Below, one piece after another: positions 60,601 through 64,000 of a stretch of 64,000 nucleotides of DNA. Position 1 is the first letter of the stretch. Every line of letters starts with the position of its first letter. Both the position numbers and the translations under genes were made by a program. The notes beneath the pieces are model-generated. The model was not told the DNA's origin, ran no database searches, and was given only the letters and a program-made list of their open reading frames with translations. Source of the stretch: Candidatus Melainabacteria bacterium (GTDB lineage Bacteria; Cyanobacteriota; Vampirovibrionia; Obscuribacterales; Obscuribacteraceae); contig QKMZ01000003.1 of assembly GCA_003242885.1 (NCBI GenBank), positions 867,733 to 931,732 on the forward strand. Reading direction: 5' to 3'.

Positions 60601-61981
60601 TTATTGCAAGTGCAATCCAGTTGTACGACGATAGCGTGGCAAGCATGCCAGGAAGGTGTTTTTGCCAAAGGGTTTTTCCGGCACCCTCGTTCAAGCCATC
60701 AATTATTATCAACGCACGCTCTTGTCTGGCCTGTCCGGCAGACTCAAGCGCTAGAAGAAGTTCATCCGCTCCGATGTTCGACAGCTGAAGCTGTGTGCAG
60801 ATTTGTTGCCATGGATCTTCGTCTTTGAACTGCTCGCCGTAGAGAAGAACCGTCGGAAGCCCGGCGTTAACTCTTTGCTTGGCGAAATCACACAGTATAT
60901 GCGTTTTGCCAGAACCGGCTTGGCCCGTTATCAGCAATGCCTTGTATTCGGTTACTTCTGCTGCGACAGTCTCAATCTCTTTCGTCAACCGACGGATTGT
61001 CGATACCAGGTCATCAATCTCATGCAGAAGCATGCCCATCAGGTCAAATTCGTTTGGACTCGGCGGGCGTGGGATTGGTTGTGCCTCTTTCTTTTTCTTG
61101 ATCGTGTCGGAAACTTCCCAGAGCAAAGAACGAAGACTGCTTGCATGACTTTCTATGTCCTTCCAATCGATGGATTCAAGTTCGCGGTCAGCAGCTTGCG
61201 TCAATTTCTGATCGAGATTACGAGCGATCTTCGACAATTTTGTGAACTTCGCTTTGGGGAGCAGTTTCGACGATGACCCACTCATTGCATGGCGCGAAGC
61301 TTTTCTTAGTTTGCCCCGATGAGTGAGAATTATGTTTCTAAATTCTGCAGACCGGGTCAAGAATTCCAGTGTCCTCCTCAGCGGAACATCAATGTTCAGC
61401 TCTGGTGTATAACGGGCTCCTGCGTTTGCAATCGCTGATTTCATTCGCCGGTCGAACCACTGTTGGGTTAAGGCAACCTGCTCGAACCAGTACCACCTCC
61501 GCCCCGCCTGGTCTTCCGTGTCCAAGAAGTGGAAGATCTCGGCGTCGCCGAAGAATTCGATTGTTATGTTGCGCCTTTTTCTTTTCGCTAGAGCGGTCCA
61601 GCTCTTGACACGCTCGTTCCAGCGCTCACGGAAGCTCTTCTTATTCGGTGTTTTACCTTGCGCCAGGTCCTGTGGCATAGCGACAATGTAGTGCGTCAGT
61701 TTAGGGTAGTTGTCTAGCGCATCCTTAAAGCTCTTGTCCAACTGAGCCCACTGTCCGGCCGTCAGACTTCCTTGAAAAAACTTACATTGCCATCCCGAGA
61801 TAGCTCCAGACTTCAACGTCCAGTAAAATTCGACGCCACCATCAGGAGTACCATTACGAACAAAGTGACCTGCTCCTTTGGGCGGAGTAGATCGGCTGAT
61901 TTGCGAGCAAAGCTCTTCAAATGCGGATTCGGGCGACATGTGATCGCAACGAAGTTGATTCCATCTATGTTGCTTTTGCAA
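57698..61981 (-). CDS. Avs-like STAND NTPase with N-terminal PD-(D/E)XK nuclease
   Basis: A 1427-residue protein with the layout of AVAST (Avs) anti-phage proteins. The N-terminus (about 17-110) is a PD-(D/E)XK/Mrr-like nuclease: DGGVE at 47-51 and WQCK (QxK at 65-67). A STAND NTPase follows: Walker A GQAGSGKT (353-360) and Walker B LIIIDGLNEG (424-433). The remaining 800 residues are helical and then mixed, with blocks such as KKYTWLALYELLA, GPWQLSYIRNIDPS and RSFWFDAQSC. In known Avs proteins the C-terminal region recognises a phage protein and the NTPase oligomerises to switch on the nuclease. I infer the same here. The TTG start has AAAGGA seven bases upstream. Confidence 0.8.
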   Translation of the reverse strand: MQKQHRWNQLRCDHMSPESAFEELCSQISRSTPPKGAGHFVRNGTPDGGVEFYWTLKSGAISGWQCKFFQGSLTAGQWAQLDKSFKDALDNYPKLTHYIVAMPQDLAQGKTPNKKSFRERWNERVKSWTALAKRKRRNITIEFFGDAEIFHFLDTEDQAGRRWYWFEQVALTQQWFDRRMKSAIANAGARYTPELNIDVPLRRTLEFLTRSAEFRNIILTHRGKLRKASRHAMSGSSSKLLPKAKFTKLSKIARNLDQKLTQAADRELESIDWKDIESHASSLRSLLWEVSDTIKKKKEAQPIPRPPSPNEFDLMGMLLHEIDDLVSTIRRLTKEIETVAAEVTEYKALLITGQAGSGKTHILCDFAKQRVNAGLPTVLLYGEQFKDEDPWQQICTQLQLSNIGADELLLALESAGQARQERALIIIDGLNEGAGKTLWQKHLPGMLATLSSYNWIALAISLRTGFEPHLVENGKIEDLELIDRYHPGFADVEFNAIPHFCKHYGLNMPSIPVLLPEFQNPLFLKLTCESLKESKRKDLPMGISGVKSTFDAFVSSIDTKLAKRLGLDPKDKLVEKSLEALSESMTQSLQFSLPYSTAKGIVNKLSPADNFENSLFRHLISEGVLTETVRYGKDNKATDHIRFAYERFSDHLIAEHLLHGVSSLTNLKKQFKPTGPLGKLLVTSHANRGLLEALSIQIPEKFGQELYSLISASAQEEFWLAQILLSGLIWREPTTIKKDCISFLIKWANNHSMFANSLLDTLVALSPIPSHPLNADFLDRILRKQTMPVRDVLWTVFVSEYATYGRETAVGRMIDWMNEHESTTLSDDSARLYAVILTWMLSSPNRVLRDRATKALVRLLGSRTPLLTKILKHFADVDDLYVVERIFGVAYGCVLRAANLKDFKAVAEFVYDKEFRDGAPRKNILLRDHCRGIIEICALEKVIPSAWNQKATAPYNQTTLPKFPTQKAIDKLKTGKFDNTRTTLSNLYYMIMEDGDFARDVLRANLSGRWLTRASRRARAKQKGSHRWNRIGQIDWRGPHRWILKRVVDLGWTEQRFGAFDHAQHYRSSLSRYDRRFEGFDKKYTWLALYELLASLQDSADFNEDDSEDRETGYFGPWQLSYIRNIDPSRLEPLGAPPIYVGTFPQQPDFTNWTKPACDADWIKQTNDLPNPLKMIESSDWLVLAGTFGWEEPSEPGEEKYDNPRRSFWFDAQSCLVRSSDAEAVYTWLTKQDPFAETLPKSPDSHDVFLGDFFRGLAFQYQNQPYYHRAGWTRSYSDRIPAQIIGTEDGYMNESGVFDNSFEETVNLRLPCEFLVKELRLRWNGEAGWVDSKQKLIAVDPAYWNLRKCQLLFSKPSLLAFLKSKGLELIWVIRGRKNILGENWNNFAGQLEMQAICRSQSGNVSGVLNIVGIDPARKKQKLRPKKL

Positions 61982-62049
61982 AACGTGGTCCTTTGCCGCC
62001 AGTCAAGCCCGGCCAATAAACGGCAGCCCAATGCTGCTGACAATTAGCG

Positions 62050-62078
62050 ATCCTCGTATACTCTCAGAGTTGTGTCAA
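62050..62078 (-). promoter_or_regulatory. Candidate promoter of the Avs-like gene
   Basis: A consensus TTGACA (minus strand, 62078-62073) is followed 17 bases later by GAGGAT; TATACG lies nearer at 12 bases. It sits just past a terminator-like hairpin, suggesting that the gene is a separate transcription unit. Confidence 0.3.
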
Positions 62079-62108
62079 ATCCGCCGAGCTTCACGAGGCT
62101 CGGCGGAT
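62079..62108 (-). terminator. Hairpin after the leftward membrane gene
   Basis: ATCCGCCGAGC and GCTCGGCGGAT form an 11-base perfect stem with an eight-base loop, 20 bases beyond the stop at 62128. A short TTT follows on the minus strand. Confidence 0.55.
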
Positions 62109-62127
62109 ATCCGATTGATATATGCGG

Positions 62128-62697
62128 TTAACGATGCTCAATCAGGGACGAACGAAGCGTCGCATCTATCATGCTTGACAATCCCGAAATTATTGAGTCG
62201 CACGCCGCGTAATTGACTCCCTCCACCGTCGGTCTAAAATCCATAAGGATGGCAGTTGTTCCGCGCTCGGTCGACTGGACTTGTATATCGACTGCGAGGA
62301 AGCGCTGTAGACGCTCTTTTCGAGTATGTATGTTGCCGCGCGCATCGCCTTCCAGTCGAGTGAATTCGTCTATGAAACGCAGATTTGCAGTTATTCGTCC
62401 TGTCTGAGTATCAGCGGTCACGACGTGCCACTTGTCCCCATAGTTGTACGAGACTTCGGCCAGGATGTCGCGGATTTTCGCGAAGGCGATTTTCGCAGGA
62501 ACCTTATACTCTCGTGGTTCTGGATGTAGAAATTTCGCTCGTTCTTCGCATGCGCTTTTGAAAATTGGAATTGCGGCGAGGACTCCGAGCACAAGTCCAG
62601 GCACGATTCCTGCGCCTGCGTCATGGGTTGCGTCGCCGATAAGTGCTCCGGTTAGAAGGAACACGAATGTTCCGACAATGATTGCTACGAGGGCCAT
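62128..62697 (-). CDS. Membrane protein linked to a conjugation gene
   Basis: A 189-residue protein with two N-terminal hydrophobic helices (about 3-23 and 28-45), then a soluble alpha/beta domain (AKIAFAKIRDILAEVSYNYGDKWHVV onward). I do not recognise a family. Its ATG lies 13 bases inside the end of the VirD4/TraG gene, so it is translated from the same mRNA and was probably part of a conjugation or mobilisation module. A hairpin terminator follows. Confidence 0.6.
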   Translation of the reverse strand: MALVAIIVGTFVFLLTGALIGDATHDAGAGIVPGLVLGVLAAIPIFKSACEERAKFLHPEPREYKVPAKIAFAKIRDILAEVSYNYGDKWHVVTADTQTGRITANLRFIDEFTRLEGDARGNIHTRKERLQRFLAVDIQVQSTERGTTAILMDFRPTVEGVNYAACDSIISGLSSMIDATLRSSLIEHR

Positions 62698-63494
62698 ACG
62701 TCATCTACCTCCGGTGAGTCTTGCTGTTGAAATTGATTGGTGTTGTCTTCGTTTACGCGATCTTGCGCGGTACGTTTATTGAAGTTCCGCTGCTTATCGT
62801 TGCGGCTACGCTCACGGCTCCGGTTCTTTCCTTCAGGCTTGCTTTCTTCCTTTGTTTGGCTTGTATCCGGTTGCTCAGTTCTTCCGCGTTTTCTGATCGA
62901 TTCAGAAATTTCGTGCGGCTGTCGTTCCGGCGGTGGATAGGCCAGAGCATAGTGATAGGCAGTTGGCGATGTGAGCGCGATTTTGAGCGGCCAAGTGTCG
63001 TTCGTGAATGCGATCACCTCGCCGCTCAGGTTGATTAGTTCATCCGGTGTAGCAAGCGATCTTCCTTGAACGAACTCTTGAACTCGCCCGGTATCGCTCA
63101 CGGTAACTTCTTCGATTGTCGTTCTGCCCAGTGCTTCGCTTAGGGCGCGAGCTTCGCGGAAGTTTTTCTGCCGGAAGTAAATCTGCGTTGCCGGTTGGTC
63201 GAATATTATTTGCGCCTCCTTCTGTGAGTACACTCTTTCGAGTTGGAAGTAGTTCTGAAATCCGAGCACGAGACTTAGCTTGGCTTTTCTGACGATTGAT
63301 AGAACATTCGCAATGTTCGCGATCTTTCCGAAGTTTGTGAATTCATCGAGAAAGAGTGATGTTGGATATTTCATTGTCGATTTGCTATCGAGCAGATAGT
63401 CGAGCAAGAAATTCACCAGTAGTGAGCCGATTAGCTTGCTGTCTCGGGAGCGGCTTGGCACGGCTATGTAGAAGGTGAAGAGTTGCTTCTTCAA
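62685..63494 (-). pseudogene. 5'-truncated VirD4/TraG-type coupling protein
   Basis: The 269 residues match the C-terminal half of type IV coupling proteins, ATPases that bring DNA substrates to conjugation channels. Walker B is seen in TSLFLDEFTNFG, and the following FQNYFQLERVYSQKEAQIIFD block is typical. The Walker A half and the N-terminal membrane helices are absent. The frame is closed by a stop (63513-63515) just upstream, next to IS66-type sequence. The basic, Gln/Arg-rich C-terminal tail is intact. The TTG start is only the first possible codon. I conclude that an insertion cut the gene. Confidence 0.8.
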
Positions 63495-63499
63495 TGGTG

Positions 63500-64000
63500 T
63501 CCGTCCGTTACTTCACGTGGTAGCGGAAAAATTGGCGATCTGATTTCCTAAGAGCATGTCCAGCTGAGGACTTATTGTCCCTGAGGTGGCGACCAATTCT
63601 GAGGAAGCAGTTGTTGAAGTTCGGTTGTTTTCAATCCATTGATGCGCGCCAGAACCTCGGCGTACCAATCGACGGGGTTGATTCCGTTACATTTTGCCGT
63701 GGCAATAAAGGAGAGATGAATGGCGATGGCTTTAGCGCCTGCATCGGAGCCTGCGAACAGAGAATTCTTCCTCACAAGAACCCAGCACTTGATTGCGCGT
63801 TCGGCCTCGTTGTTATCGATAGCAATGTCGGGGTTTTTGAGAAATCTTGTCAGGGCTCGCCAGTGCTTGGTGGTGTAATTGATCGCCTTCATCAGCTCAT
63901 GAGTAGGATTAAACTTAGCCTTTGCGCCAACGATGATCTTTCTGAGAAGCTTGATGAGCGGCTTCGACTTTCTGCGTCGCATTGCCAGTCTGAAAGCAGG
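63500..64000 (-). mobile_element. IS66-family insertion sequence, end inside the window
   Basis: The transposase gene runs off the right edge. Its end lies close to where the coupling-protein frame is broken. I could not fix the terminal inverted repeat or target duplication, as the other end is not in the window; the left limit is approximate. Confidence 0.55.
63572..64000 (-). CDS. IS66-family transposase, C-terminal part (5' end outside window)
   Basis: The frame is open to the window edge. It matches the end of IS66 transposases: the catalytic Glu region DNNEAERAIK, then RKNSLFAGSDAGAKAIA, the AKCNGINPVDWYAEVLARI block and the closing LLPQNW. The enzyme moves the element by a DDE-type cut and paste reaction. 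The stop is at 63572. The element sits beside a truncated conjugation gene. Accessory genes of IS66 (tnpA, tnpB) would lie to the right. Confidence 0.9.
   Translation of the reverse strand, partial: PAFRLAMRRRKSKPLIKLLRKIIVGAKAKFNPTHELMKAINYTTKHWRALTRFLKNPDIAIDNNEAERAIKCWVLVRKNSLFAGSDAGAKAIAIHLSFIATAKCNGINPVDWYAEVLARINGLKTTELQQLLPQNWSPPQGQ

Overview
The window is a gene-dense bacterial chromosome segment of near-even GC. It carries a KDO-activating enzyme (kdsB) and exported TonB_C-like and TPR proteins, so the cell is very probably diderm. The small Tic20-like membrane protein, the abundance of eukaryote-like Ser/Thr kinases and TPR proteins, and the fatty-acid/L32 gene order fit a non-photosynthetic relative of Cyanobacteria (Melainabacteria/Vampirovibrionia, Obscuribacter-like). 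That placement is inferred from gene content, not from a marker alignment.

Layout. 0-6.5 kb: the end of a saccharopine-dehydrogenase-like gene, a membrane M48 protease with TPRs, and the leftward lipid cluster yceD-rpmF-plsX-fabH-fabD. 6.7-17.4 kb: an amidohydrolase, a degenerate GGDEF protein, secD-secF, a lone MshEN-like protein, an SDR/glycosyltransferase pair, divergent queG/queA and a second degenerate GGDEF protein. 17.5-31.6 kb: cinA, a trypsin-like protease, an ABC exporter, exported proteins, an alpha/beta hydrolase, a Ser/Thr kinase followed by its decayed paralogue, and an MFS transporter. 31.8-39.5 kb: a long leftward block (thiL, folD, a small membrane protein, a YfhO-like protein, an 820-residue unknown). 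39.7-55.4 kb: YggT, a Tat-exported LVIVD-like protein, a glutamate/dicarboxylate symporter, a second M48 protease, a GAF-GGDEF diguanylate cyclase, a Tic20-like protein, GDPD, kdsB, TPR and unknown proteins, two tandem thymidylate-kinase-like genes and dtd.

55.6-64 kb is accessory DNA. It starts at an initiator tRNA and holds two convergent large genes. One encodes an Avs-like STAND NTPase with an N-terminal PD-(D/E)XK-type nuclease. The other encodes an unrecognised protein with its own candidate PD-(D/E)XK core. A conjugation-related membrane gene, a 5'-truncated VirD4/TraG coupling-protein gene and the end of an IS66 transposase follow. This is the best candidate for an undescribed (probably anti-phage) system.

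Recurring signals outside genes include a family of GC-rich palindromes with 3-nt loops near gene ends, short triplicated tandem repeats in intergenic DNA, and a shared palindrome upstream of both the fatty-acid cluster and kdsB. No obvious transcription-factor gene was found in the window.
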